The notes beneath the pieces are model-generated. The model had not been told where the DNA came from and did not search any database. It saw nothing but the letters and a program-made list of their open reading frames with translations. This document shows positions 9,228-16,930 of a stretch of DNA of 64,000 nucleotides, piece after piece; the stretch's first letter is position 1, and each line of letters starts with the position of its first letter. Origin of the DNA: Micromonospora zamorensis (GTDB lineage: Bacteria > Actinomycetota > Actinomycetes > Mycobacteriales > Micromonosporaceae); the NCBI RefSeq assembly GCF_900090275.1, contig NZ_LT607755.1, positions 6,138,001 to 6,202,000 on the forward strand. The letters are read 5' to 3'. The translations under genes were made by a program, and so were the position numbers.

Positions 9228-9686
9228 TCAGACCGGAAGGGCGAGCGCGTCGTGGTGCGCCGCCCGGGAAAGTCCCTCCAACTGCACGCCGAGCGCGTCG
9301 AGGAGCTGGCTCCAGTCGAAGTAGGAGCGCCAGGCGGTGATCCGACCCTTGCGGGCCCGGACCACGTCGGCCACCTCCCAGCTCACCAGCCGGCCGGTGG
9401 GAGCGACGGTGCCGTACGGCGAATGCAGCGTGCCGGTGTGGGTGCCGGTCAGACGCAGCTCGACGGCGGCGCCACCGCCGGTGCGAACCGTGCCCAGCGG
9501 GTCGACCCGCAGGTCTCCGAAGGCGCCCGTCCAGGTGCGCAGGAGTGCGGGCAGCTCGATGGGACGGACCGTCACGCCCGGCATGGAGTAGAACGCCTCC
9601 GGGGCGTAGAGATCCGGTAGACGGGCCACGTCCCGGCGCAGGAGCATGGCGTACTGCTGCTCGACCAGCCGCTCCGCGTCGCGCAT
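9228..9686 (-). CDS. SnoaL/NTF2-like protein
   Basis: Small single-domain protein of 152 aa with the NTF2-like cone fold pattern: N-terminal helix MRDAERLVEQQYAMLLRRDVARLPDLYAPEAFYSMPG followed by alternating strands, including VSWEVADVVRARKGRITAWRSYFDW. Such proteins include polyketide cyclases, ketosteroid-isomerase-like enzymes and ester-cyclase-like proteins; no catalytic residues can be assigned. The start at ATG 9686 is chosen because GGGGGAGG lies just upstream. It is 38 bp upstream of the aminotransferase start's opposite side, on the same strand, so both may share a transcript. Confidence 0.8.
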   Translation of the reverse strand: MRDAERLVEQQYAMLLRRDVARLPDLYAPEAFYSMPGVTVRPIELPALLRTWTGAFGDLRVDPLGTVRTGGGAAVELRLTGTHTGTLHSPYGTVAPTGRLVSWEVADVVRARKGRITAWRSYFDWSQLLDALGVQLEGLSRAAHHDALALPV

Positions 9687-9792
9687 CGGGACCTCCCCCG
9701 CGGGCCACGGCATCTCCGCGCCCGCGAGGAATCCCTACCCGTCTATCCGGGCACGCACACCTGCGCGGGCCGAGATTCCGGCCCCGGCCGGG

Positions 9793-10191
9793 TCAGGTCG
9801 TGGAGACGGCGGCCTGATCCTCCGCCCACACCCGCATGATGTCCCGCACGGAGATCACCCCGGCCACCTCCCGACCGTCCAGCACCACCAGGTGCCGGAA
9901 CCCGCCCCGGGCCATCGCCGCGGCGGCCTCGGCCACCGTCCACTCCGGCCCCGCGTAGACCACGTCCCAGGTCAGGTGGGCACCGGTGCGTTCCACGTCA
10001 CAGTCCAGGCCGGCGCCGATTGCCTTCAACACGTCGCGTTCGGTCATGATCCCGACGCCCTCGGAGTCCGGATCGATCACGACCGCCGACCCGACACCGC
10101 GGGCCGACATCATCCGGGCCGCCTGGCGGAGCGTGTGCTCCGGACCGACGACGAGGACCTGGCTGGACATTGCATCCCGTACCTGCATCAC
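9793..10191 (-). CDS. tandem CBS-domain protein
   Basis: A 132-aa protein built of two CBS domains (residues about 1-60 and 68-125). The paired motifs GVGSAVVIDPDSEGVGIMTERDVLKA and GGFRHLVVLDGREVAGVISVRDIMR are typical. Stand-alone CBS pairs bind adenosine nucleotides and act as energy or stress sensors; in actinobacteria they are often hypoxia- or dormancy-related. No partner enzyme is adjacent. Divergent from the Nudix gene. Confidence 0.9.
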   Translation of the reverse strand: MMQVRDAMSSQVLVVGPEHTLRQAARMMSARGVGSAVVIDPDSEGVGIMTERDVLKAIGAGLDCDVERTGAHLTWDVVYAGPEWTVAEAAAAMARGGFRHLVVLDGREVAGVISVRDIMRVWAEDQAAVSTT

Positions 10192-10301
10192 ACATCACTC
10201 CCTTGGGACGGTGGCATTCGGTACCGACATGGTCGTCCGTGGATGTTTCCGGGACAAGACCGAGCCTCGGCGCAACAGCGGACGCTCGCTACTGTCGAGC
10301 G

Positions 10302-10751
10302 GTGTCCACCGAGCCCCTGCGCTGCGCCGGCGCGCTGATCGTCGACCACGACGGCCGCATCTTCTTTCAGCGCCGCTCACCCCAACGGCGCCTCTTCCCC
10401 AACTGCTGGGACATCGTCGGCGGCCACCTGGACCCCGGCGAGGACATCGACGAGGCGCTGCGCCGGGAGATCACCGAGGAGACGGGCTGGGTCCTCTCGC
10501 ACGTCCTCGGCCAGGTGGGCGAGTACCGCTACGTCGGCGACGACGGCCTGGCCCGCATCGAGTACGACTTCCTGGTCCGTGTCGACGGCGACCTCGACCG
10601 CCCGAGGTTGGAGGCCGGCAAGCACACCGAATACCGCTGGCTGGCTGAGGACGAGGTGACAGTGCTGGACGAGCACCGCCACGTCAACGACGGGCTGATC
10701 CGGCGGATCGCGGAAGAGGGCTTCGCCGTCCTGCGGTCGATCGGTCTGTGA
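10302..10751 (+). CDS. Nudix hydrolase
   Basis: Nudix-family pyrophosphatase of 149 aa with a complete Nudix box: Gly41, Glu47, Arg55-Glu56, Glu59-Glu60 and Gly62 fit GX5EX7REUXEEXGU. The domain hydrolyses a nucleoside diphosphate linked to another moiety, with Mg2+ bound by the REXXEE glutamates. The leading segment GALIVDHDGRIFFQRRSPQRRLFPNCWDIVGG resembles house-cleaning and isopentenyl-diphosphate-isomerase-like members. GTG 10302 gives a start directly before the domain. The last four bases overlap the next gene's GTG, which suggests coupled translation. Confidence 0.9.
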   Translation: MSTEPLRCAGALIVDHDGRIFFQRRSPQRRLFPNCWDIVGGHLDPGEDIDEALRREITEETGWVLSHVLGQVGEYRYVGDDGLARIEYDFLVRVDGDLDRPRLEAGKHTEYRWLAEDEVTVLDEHRHVNDGLIRRIAEEGFAVLRSIGL

Positions 10752-11515
10752 ACACCGTCGAGCTGGCGCCGCACCGGTTCGCCGGGCTGCTCGCCCCGGC
10801 CGTGGACCGGGCCTTCCGCGCCGGCATGCTGGCCGGCCGCGACGGTGGCGGGGCCGTTCTGTCCCAGCGGTACGGAGGAGTGGCGGCGACCGGCTTCCTG
10901 GTCGACCTGCGCACCCGACTGGCGGCACCCGGTGGCACTGTCGACGGGCCCGGGTTCGCGGCGATCACCCGTTACCAGGACCCGGTCGTCTGCCGGCGGA
11001 CGGTGGACAAGCAGGTGGCGTACGGGATGCTCCACCGCGGCCCGGACGGCACACTCTCCGCCACCGAACGGGGAGCGGCCTTCCTCACCGAGCTGTACCA
11101 GGTGCACGCCGAGGTCACCGAGGAACTGTGGGCCGGGCACGGCGAGCGGGTGTCACGGCTGGTGGCAGCCCTCGGCCGGCTGCTGTCGTACGCCCTGGTG
11201 CTGGCCGACGAGGCCGGCGATCGCGGCGGCTCCGCCTTCGCCGCGATGGCACCCCCGCACGAGCCGGACGGCATCCCGTCGGGCGTGCTGCTGCTCAACC
11301 GGCTCGGCACGCTGCGATACCACCGGGCCGACGCGCACGCCGCAGCCTGGGAAGCCGCCGGGCACACCGCATCGAGCGTCGCCGCCCTGCCGGCCGGCCC
11401 CGAGCGGACCGCCATCGAGCTGGAGACCGACCGACGGGCGGCCGGCCCGTACGCCGCTCTCGGCGCGGAGGAGCGACTGACGATGCTCGCCGACCTGGCG
11501 GCGTTGCCCGGCTGA
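10748..11515 (+). CDS. SCO6745-like protein, 255 aa
   Basis: Soluble, helix-rich protein of 255 aa. The segment GVLLLNRLGTLRYHRADAHAAAWEAAGHT (about residues 178-206) and the preceding two-domain arrangement resemble the actinobacterial SCO6745-type family, in which winged-helix/DinB-like folds have been proposed. I recognise the family only approximately. The GTG start overlaps the Nudix stop by four bases, so the two are probably translated together. Biochemical role unknown. Confidence 0.7.
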   Translation: MNTVELAPHRFAGLLAPAVDRAFRAGMLAGRDGGGAVLSQRYGGVAATGFLVDLRTRLAAPGGTVDGPGFAAITRYQDPVVCRRTVDKQVAYGMLHRGPDGTLSATERGAAFLTELYQVHAEVTEELWAGHGERVSRLVAALGRLLSYALVLADEAGDRGGSAFAAMAPPHEPDGIPSGVLLLNRLGTLRYHRADAHAAAWEAAGHTASSVAALPAGPERTAIELETDRRAAGPYAALGAEERLTMLADLAALPG

Positions 11516-11594
11516 CCCGGTTGACCAGAGCGGCTCGACCAAGCGGCGCTATCCTCCAGCGATGACGGGGAGCAGGACGAGGGAGGATGTCGCG

Positions 11595-12326
11595 ATGATC
11601 GGAATGGTGCTCGCGGCCGGAGCGGGACGCCGGCTGCGCCCGTACACCGACACCCTGCCCAAGGCGTTGGTGCCGGTGGACGGCGAGACCACGATCCTGG
11701 ACATCGCGCTGGGCAACCTCGCCGAGGTCGGGCTCACCGACGTCGTGATCGTGGTCGGCTACGCGGCGGACGCGGTCCGTGAGCGGCAGGCCGACCTGGA
11801 GAAGCGGTACGGGGTGACGATCACCCTGGTGCACAACGACAAGGCCGAGGAGTGGAACAACGCCTACTCGCTCTGGCTGGCCCGGGAGTACTTCGCGCGC
11901 GGGGTGCTGCTGGTCAACGGGGACACCGTGCACCCGGTGAGCGTGGAGAAGACCCTGCTCGCCGAGCGTGGCCCGGGCATCCTGCTCGCAGTGGACACCC
12001 TCAAGCCGCTGGCCGAGGAGGAGATGAAGACCACCTTCGACGCCGCCGGTCAGCTCACCCGTATCACCAAGATCATGGACCCGGGCGAGGCGTACGGCGA
12101 GTACATCGGCGCCACGCTCATCGAGCCGCAGGTCGCCGACGCCCTCGCCGACGCGCTGGAGGCGACCTGGCGACGGGACCCGAACCTCTACTACGAGGAC
12201 GGCTACCAGGAGTTCTCCGACCGGGGCGGGGAGGTGCGGGCGGCGCCGATCGGTGACGTCCCCTGGGTCGAGGTCGACAACCACGCCGACCTGGCCCGCG
12301 CGCGGGAGATCGCGTGCCGCTACTAG
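11595..12326 (+). CDS. sugar-phosphate/alcohol-phosphate nucleotidyltransferase (COG1213/LicC type)
   Basis: NTP-transferase of 243 aa. The N-terminus MVLAAGAGRRLRPYTDTLPKALVPVDG carries the GxGxRLxP...PK signature that binds NTP; VVGYAADAV, the NNAYSLWLAR segment and the metal-binding LVNGDTVHP follow. NNxYSL is characteristic of the LicC/inositol-1-phosphate cytidylyltransferase group rather than of RmlA. It probably transfers CMP to an alcohol phosphate. ATG 11595 is preferred over ATG 11562 because GGGAGGA lies eight bases upstream. The next gene starts 13 bases inside this one, so they form an operon with a glycerol-1-phosphate-dehydrogenase-like enzyme and a CDP-alcohol phosphatidyltransferase. 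Confidence 0.88.
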   Translation: MIGMVLAAGAGRRLRPYTDTLPKALVPVDGETTILDIALGNLAEVGLTDVVIVVGYAADAVRERQADLEKRYGVTITLVHNDKAEEWNNAYSLWLAREYFARGVLLVNGDTVHPVSVEKTLLAERGPGILLAVDTLKPLAEEEMKTTFDAAGQLTRITKIMDPGEAYGEYIGATLIEPQVADALADALEATWRRDPNLYYEDGYQEFSDRGGEVRAAPIGDVPWVEVDNHADLARAREIACRY

Positions 12327-13381
12327 CTCGGAGCATCCTCACCCCGCTGCACATCGACGTGCGACGCGGGGCGGTCGCCGACCTGGGCGCGATCCTGGCC
12401 GACGGGCGGATCTCCTCCGGGGGCGACGTCGCGGTGGTGGTCGGCCCCGGTCAGGGCGCCCAGATCGCGGAGTTGATCCGACCGTCGCTGCGCTCCGCGG
12501 ACGTCTTCACCGTCTCCGGCGGGACGCTGGACGCCGCCGACGACCTGGGCGGCAAACTCCGCGCCCGGTCGTACGACGCGGTCGTCGGCATCGGCGGCGG
12601 CAAGACCATCGACGTGGCCAAGTACGCGGCGACCCGTCGAGGGCTACCGATGGTGTCGGTGGCGACCAGCCTCGCCAACGACGGGATCGCCTCCCCGGTG
12701 GCCAGCCTGATCACCGACGGGATCAAGGGCTCCTACGGGGTCCACATCCCGATCGGGGTGATCGTCGACCTGGACTTCGTGGAGAGCGGCCCGGACCGGC
12801 ACAACCGGGCCGGCATCGGCGACGTGATCAGCAACATCAGCGCGCTGGCCGACTGGGAGCTGTCCCGGCAGGTACGCGGTGAACCGGTCGACGGGCTGGC
12901 CGCCTCGCTCTCCCGAGCGGGCGCCGAGGCGGTGCTCAACCACCCGGGCGACATGAGCGACGACGCCTTCGTGATCGTCCTCGCCGAGGCGTTGATCTCC
13001 AGCGGCCTGGCGATGGCTGTCGACGGCACCAGCCGTCCGTGCAGCGGCGGTTGCCACGAGATCATGCACGCGGTCGACTCGCTCTTCCCCGGCACCGCCT
13101 CACACGGCGAGCTGGCCGGGATGGGCGCGCTGTTCTGCACCTGGCTGCGCGGAGACCTGCGCCGGTTCGGGGAGATGTCGGCCTGCCTCGCCCGACATGG
13201 TCTGCCCCGGCTCCCCGCCGAGGTGGCGCTCACCGACGACCAGTTCGTCGAGGCGGTGCAGTTCGCGCCGCGTACCCGGCCGGACCGCTACACCATCCTG
13301 GAGCACCTGGCGCTGTCGCCTACCGAGACGCGGGAGCGGCTGGCAGACTACGCCGGTGCAATCCGCGACCAGCTTGGCTGA
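12314..13381 (+). CDS. sn-glycerol-1-phosphate dehydrogenase-like enzyme (EgsA/AraM branch)
   Basis: NAD(P)-dependent, metal-dependent dehydrogenase of 355 aa. Nucleotide-site motif VGIGGGKTIDVAKYAA (91-106), VATSLANDGIASP (117-129), then the likely metal ligands Asp170 in GIGDVISN, His248 in SRPCSGGCHEIMHAVD and His264 in ASHGELAGMG. These match the archaeal/Bacillus AraM glycerol-1-phosphate dehydrogenase pattern (SxxDDGxxSP, SRPxSGxxH, HGE) better than glycerol dehydrogenase. The expected reaction is DHAP + NAD(P)H to sn-glycerol-1-phosphate. It overlaps the nucleotidyltransferase by 13 bp and the next gene by 26 bp. Note the triple G–S–C change around the metal His (GGCHE instead of GSEH). 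Other possibilities are a related polyol dehydrogenase such as 2-deoxy-scyllo-inosose synthase relatives. Confidence 0.85.
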   Translation: MPLLARSILTPLHIDVRRGAVADLGAILADGRISSGGDVAVVVGPGQGAQIAELIRPSLRSADVFTVSGGTLDAADDLGGKLRARSYDAVVGIGGGKTIDVAKYAATRRGLPMVSVATSLANDGIASPVASLITDGIKGSYGVHIPIGVIVDLDFVESGPDRHNRAGIGDVISNISALADWELSRQVRGEPVDGLAASLSRAGAEAVLNHPGDMSDDAFVIVLAEALISSGLAMAVDGTSRPCSGGCHEIMHAVDSLFPGTASHGELAGMGALFCTWLRGDLRRFGEMSACLARHGLPRLPAEVALTDDQFVEAVQFAPRTRPDRYTILEHLALSPTETRERLADYAGAIRDQLG

Positions 13382-14078
13382 CCCCCGTCCCACCGTCGCC
13401 GACTTCCACCGGGTGAACCGGGGCGGCGGCCTGTTCAGCGAGTCGATCAGCCAGTGGCTGGGGGCCGTCTTCGCGTTGGTCGCCCAGCGGCTCGGGTTGC
13501 GCCCCACCGCGTTGACCATCAGCAACCTGGTGCTCGGGCTGGCCACCTCGGTCACCGTCGTGGCGCTAGCCGGCCCGGTCGCCGACGGCGACGTACCGGC
13601 CTGGGCGGTCGGCCTGCTCGCCCTGATCGGCTGGCAGGTGGCGTACTCCCTGGACTGCGCCGACGGACAGCTGGCCCGGGTGACCGGCCAGGGCAGCGCG
13701 GCCGGCGCCCGGATCGACATCCTCTGCGACGTGGCCGCGCAGATCGCCCTGGTGGCCGCGCTCGCCGCGACCGCCGTGGCGCAGGAACCCTCCACCCCGA
13801 CCTGGCTGGTGGCGACCTTCGCGGGCACCTGGATGGTCAACCTGGTCACCTCGGTGATGCAGGCCGGCCCGAACGCCGCCAGCATGGTCACCTCGACCTC
13901 GCTGCCGGTCCGCGTGGTGAAGCTGATCCGCGACTACGGCGCGGTGATCTTCGTGGCCGCCCTGGTGCTGGCCGTGGCCCCCGCGCTGGTCCTCTGGGTG
14001 ATGGTCGCGTTCACCATCGTCAACGGCGGCTTCCTGCTCGCCAGCATCGCCTTCTCCGCCCGCGCCTCCCTGCGCTGA
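13356..14078 (+). CDS. CDP-alcohol phosphatidyltransferase
   Basis: Membrane enzyme of 240 aa with about six hydrophobic helices. The family signature D-x2-D-G-x2-A-R-x8-G-x3-D-x3-D is complete (Asp100, Asp103, Asp121, Asp125). It transfers a CDP-linked alcohol phosphate to an acceptor alcohol or exchanges CMP of CDP-diacylglycerol for an alcohol. GTG 13356 starts inside the upstream dehydrogenase gene; a GTG 54 bases further on (VNRGGGLF) is possible but would drop residues that look like part of the cytosolic leader. With the two preceding genes it forms a biosynthetic cassette. The natural substrates are not known. Confidence 0.9.
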   Translation: MQSATSLADPRPTVADFHRVNRGGGLFSESISQWLGAVFALVAQRLGLRPTALTISNLVLGLATSVTVVALAGPVADGDVPAWAVGLLALIGWQVAYSLDCADGQLARVTGQGSAAGARIDILCDVAAQIALVAALAATAVAQEPSTPTWLVATFAGTWMVNLVTSVMQAGPNAASMVTSTSLPVRVVKLIRDYGAVIFVAALVLAVAPALVLWVMVAFTIVNGGFLLASIAFSARASLR

Positions 14079-14146
14079 CCGCCACTGCCCAGAACGCGTC
14101 CGCACGCGCCACCCGCGCCGCTCGCGCCGTTGGCCCGCTCGCCCTC

Positions 14147-14196
14147 ACGCCGCACGCCCGCACGCCGCACGCCGCACGCCGCACGCCGCACGCCCG
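14147..14196. repeat. short tandem repeat of CGCACGC/GCCGCAC units
   Basis: Seven-base units of the form GCCGCAC are repeated in tandem, with an additional C inserted in two of them (CGCCCGCAC). The tract is immediately followed by the palindromic element. Could vary in copy number by slippage. Confidence 0.7.
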
Positions 14197-14277
14197 CAAG
14201 ATCCACCCAACTTCCCCGAAGTTGCTGCCTCGGGGTCGCGGGAGACCCCAACATCCCTGATGTGGCGCGGATCTTGC
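14196..14277 (-). repeat. 82-bp palindromic element, copy 1
   Basis: Ends are perfect 9-bp inverted repeats (GCAAGATCC / GGATCTTGC). Inside are three consecutive small hairpins: CAACTT/AAGTTG (14208-14224), GGGGTC/GACCCC (14232-14249) and ACATC/GATGT (14251-14263). The reverse complement aligns without gaps to the second copy at 33121-33202 with 65 of 82 bases identical (hand count). It lies between convergent genes. Confidence 0.8.
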
Positions 14278-14382
14278 CGGCAGATCCGCTCGTCCGCTTC
14301 TGCGGTGCGGCGCGGGTGCGACCCGGCGCGGTACCCAAGATCGTGCGGAAGCGTCAGGTGCAGGAGCGTCAGGTGCGGCGGT

Positions 14383-15654
14383 TCAGACGTGGTTGGGGTT
14401 GCGGGCTACGCCCGCGTAGATGTCGATGAGCTGCTTGGTGACCACGTCGGGGTGGAAGGTGCGCTCGTAGCGAGCGCGGGCGGTCAGCGCCAGCCCGGGG
14501 GCGCCGGCCCGAGCGATGGGCAGGGCGGCGGCGAGCGCGGCGGGCTCCGGTGCGACGACCCAGCCGGCATCGCCCAGACCGATCCCGTCCGGCATCGGCG
14601 ACCCACCACCACCGCCAGCGACGGCGGAGGCGACCTGCGCCGGGCCGGTGCCGGCGGGCTCGTGCGGGGCGTCGGCTCCGACCAGGTAGGGGATGCCGCC
14701 CAACGCCGTGCCGAGCACCGGCCGGCCGCTGGCCAACGCCTCGATGATCACGGTCGGCAGTACGTCGTGCCACATGGAAGCGGCGATCACCACCGCGCTC
14801 GCCTCGACGGCGGCCCGCACCCCGGCACGGTCGAGTTGACCGAGGTAGACGACGTCGGCCCGCTCAGCGGCGGCTGCCTCCACGAGCGGGCGCAGCTCGC
14901 CGTCGCCCGCTATGCGCAGCGTGCCCAGCGCACCCACCGGGTGCCGGCGCCAGGCGTCCAGCAGCAGGTCGACGCCCTTCTCCGGGGAGAGCCGGGCCAT
15001 GTAGAGGAACCCGTCACCGAGCGGCGTCGGCCGGCCCGGGTCGGGCACCGAGTTCGGCTTCACCACGATCCGTTCGTCCGGTATGCCGTAGTCACGGAGG
15101 TGATCGGCGATCGCCGAGGTGAGCGCGACGTACCGGTCGACGGAGCGCCAGGTGCCCCGGTGCACGGCAAGGGTGGTCGCCATCAACGCGCTCTGGGCCG
15201 CCGAGTCGCGGTAGCAGCGGTGCTTGATCGCCGGCACACCCAGCGCCCGGCCCTTGCAGTCCTGGCAGATCACGCCGTCGCGGAAGTAGATCCCCGAGGA
15301 GCAGACCTGCCGGTAGTTGTGCACCGTCTGCACCACCGGCACGCCGTGGCGGTGCGCGGTCCGCACCACCCACGGCGACAGCAGGGGGTACGGGTTGTGC
15401 AGGTGCAGAACGTCCGGTCGGTGCTCGGTGAGCAGTCGGCTCAGGTCGTGCTGGGCGCGCGGCGCCCAGATCGGCGAGATCGGCAGCAGCGCCTTCGCCA
15501 CCTTCGACATCGACGGGATCTCGTCCGAACTGCGGATGAACGGCAGCACCTCGACGCCGGCGGCGGTCAGCTGAGCGATCTCCGAGTCGACGATCGTGTT
15601 CTCGCCGGAGGGCTGTGCTTCCCGGTACCGGTTGTGCGCCACCACGATTTTCAC
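14383..15654 (-). CDS. glycosyltransferase family 4
   Basis: GT-B-fold glycosyltransferase of 423 aa. The N-terminal domain begins MKIVVAHNRYREAQPSGE, and HLHNPYPLLSP and HNYRQVC are typical of acceptor-side motifs. The C-terminal domain includes YMARLSPEKGVDLLLDAW, followed by a DVLPTVIIEALASGRPVLGT segment, the EX7E-like nucleotide-sugar site of family 4 retaining enzymes. A CxDC motif (VICQDCKG) and several His/Cys in the middle may bind a metal. It is convergent with the CDP-alcohol phosphatidyltransferase and could glycosylate its product, but this is only proximity. The divergent neighbour on the other side is Fpg/Nei. Confidence 0.88.
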   Translation of the reverse strand: MKIVVAHNRYREAQPSGENTIVDSEIAQLTAAGVEVLPFIRSSDEIPSMSKVAKALLPISPIWAPRAQHDLSRLLTEHRPDVLHLHNPYPLLSPWVVRTAHRHGVPVVQTVHNYRQVCSSGIYFRDGVICQDCKGRALGVPAIKHRCYRDSAAQSALMATTLAVHRGTWRSVDRYVALTSAIADHLRDYGIPDERIVVKPNSVPDPGRPTPLGDGFLYMARLSPEKGVDLLLDAWRRHPVGALGTLRIAGDGELRPLVEAAAAERADVVYLGQLDRAGVRAAVEASAVVIAASMWHDVLPTVIIEALASGRPVLGTALGGIPYLVGADAPHEPAGTGPAQVASAVAGGGGGSPMPDGIGLGDAGWVVAPEPAALAAALPIARAGAPGLALTARARYERTFHPDVVTKQLIDIYAGVARNPNHV

Positions 15655-15753
15655 GGAGCCTTGCCTTTCGTTCCCGGCCGTGCCGGCTTCTGCCCCCCGC
15701 CTGCGCGAAGGCTCGCTAGATCACGTCTGCGGGCTTGCAGGCTCACGCCTCGC

Positions 15754-15776
15754 GCTCGCGACAGGGACTCGCGAGC
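15754..15776. promoter_or_regulatory. inverted repeat in the divergent promoter region
   Basis: GCTCGCGA and TCGCGAGC are perfect 8-bp arms separated by CAGGGAC, midway between the divergent glycosyltransferase and glycosylase starts. A candidate operator or transcript hairpin; no known box is recognised. Confidence 0.4.
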
Positions 15777-15817
15777 TGATTCCGCACGCTCACCGGAAAG
15801 AAGGCTACCGTTGTGTC

Positions 15818-16678
15818 GTGCCCGAGCTACCGGAGGTTGAGGCGCTCGCGGGTTACCTGCGACAGCGCGCGGTGGGCCGGCGTGTCGACCGGCTGGAGAT
15901 CGCCGCGATCAGCGCCCTGAAAACGTACGAACCGGCACCGACAGCGGTTGCCGGTCGAGCGGTGGTCGATGCCAGCCGGCACGGCAAGTTCCTCGACGTG
16001 CTCTTCGAGGGCGACCTGCACCTGGTGGTGCACCTGGCACGGGCTGGCTGGCTGCACTACCGGGAGGCGTTCCCGTCCACCACCCCGTTGCGTCCCGGCA
16101 AGGGCCCGATCGCGGTGCGCGTACGCCTCGACGACGGGTCCGGCTTCGACCTGACCGAGGCCGGCACCCAGAAGAAGCTGGCCGCGTACCTGGTCAACGA
16201 CCTGGCGACGGTGCCCGGGGTGGCCAAGTTGGGCCCGGACGCGCTCTCCGCGGACCTGCCCACCTTCGCCGAGCGGCTGCGGAGCCGGCGGGGGCAGGTC
16301 AAGGGGGTGCTGACCGACCAGTCGGTGCTGTCCGGGGTGGGCAACGCATACTCCGACGAGATCCTGCACGCCGCGAAGCTGTCCCCGTTCGCCATCACCA
16401 ACCGGCTCACCGACGACCAGATCGCCACCCTGCACGCGGCCACCCGGCAGGTCCTCGGTGACGCGGTCGAGCGGTCCCTCGGTCAGCGGGCGGCGGAGCT
16501 GAAGGGCGAGAAGCGGTCCGGGTTGAAGGTGCACGCCCGCACCGGGCTGCCCTGCCCGGTGTGCGGGGACACCGTGCGTGAGGTGTCGTTCGCCGATTCG
16601 AGCCTTCAGTACTGCGCGACGTGCCAGACCGGCGGCAAGCCGCTCGCTGACCGACGGTTGTCTCGTCTCGTACGGTGA
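15818..16678 (+). CDS. Fpg/Nei-family DNA glycosylase
   Basis: Bifunctional base-excision glycosylase/AP lyase of 286 aa. After Met removal the N-terminus is PELPEVE, providing the Pro nucleophile and catalytic Glu. Lys57 in RHGKFLD and a helix-two-turns-helix around VKGVLTDQSVLSGVGNAYSDEIL are conserved. The C-terminal zinc finger has Cys246, Cys249, Cys266 and Cys269, followed by Lys274. It removes oxidised bases. The start is GTG 15818; a much longer frame upstream is open but lacks any conserved sequence. Subtype (Fpg or Nei) is uncertain. Confidence 0.92.
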   Translation: MPELPEVEALAGYLRQRAVGRRVDRLEIAAISALKTYEPAPTAVAGRAVVDASRHGKFLDVLFEGDLHLVVHLARAGWLHYREAFPSTTPLRPGKGPIAVRVRLDDGSGFDLTEAGTQKKLAAYLVNDLATVPGVAKLGPDALSADLPTFAERLRSRRGQVKGVLTDQSVLSGVGNAYSDEILHAAKLSPFAITNRLTDDQIATLHAATRQVLGDAVERSLGQRAAELKGEKRSGLKVHARTGLPCPVCGDTVREVSFADSSLQYCATCQTGGKPLADRRLSRLVR

Positions 16679-16766
16679 GTAGCCCCACTCGGCGACTACG
16701 GAGCGGAATCGCCCTTACTGAGCGGAAGCTCCGGTCCGCCATTCTGGCCACGCGCGCATCCATCGG

Positions 16767-16926
16767 TATAGTGGCCCGGTCCCCGGCTTCTGAAATGGTG
16801 CGGAGCCGGCCAGATCCCGCCGGCACCATCGGTCGCCAATCTCCTTCGGGGCGGCGACCGGTCGGAGCCCGCGTGGGAGACTGGGACGGTGGGCGACCCG
16901 GGCCCTCACTGCGAGTGAGCGGCCCG
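16767..16926 (+). promoter_or_regulatory. promoter -10 element and structured 5' leader
   Basis: TATAGT at 16767-16772 is a good -10 element; I see no clear -35. The following leader would be about 150 nt and holds two strong hairpins: CGGTCGCC/GGCGACCG (16830-16837 with 16853-16860) and, directly before the start, CGGGCC-CTCACT/AGTGAG-GGCCCG (16899-16926, one bulged C, loop GCG). The layout suggests RNA-level control of the exopolysaccharide gene, but I recognise no known riboswitch class. Confidence 0.4.
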
Positions 16927-16930
16927 TGTC

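Larger units (their letters stand above)
14079..14382. other. intergenic region with tandem repeat and palindromic element
   Basis: 304 bp between convergent genes. The left part (about 14147-14196) is a GCCGCAC-type tandem repeat; the middle is an 82-bp palindromic element (14196-14277); near 14352-14372 the word GCGTCAGGTGC occurs twice (once as GAGCGTCAGGTGC). I see no coding sequence. Confidence 0.7.

Noticed and set aside
10748..11515. Transcriptional regulator of the Nudix gene
   Set aside because: No confident DNA-binding motif; kept as family-level call only.
14196..14277. tRNA-like gene because of the cloverleaf shape
   Set aside because: No D-loop or TΨC consensus, arms of wrong sizes, no CCA or discriminator logic; homology to a second repeat explains it better.
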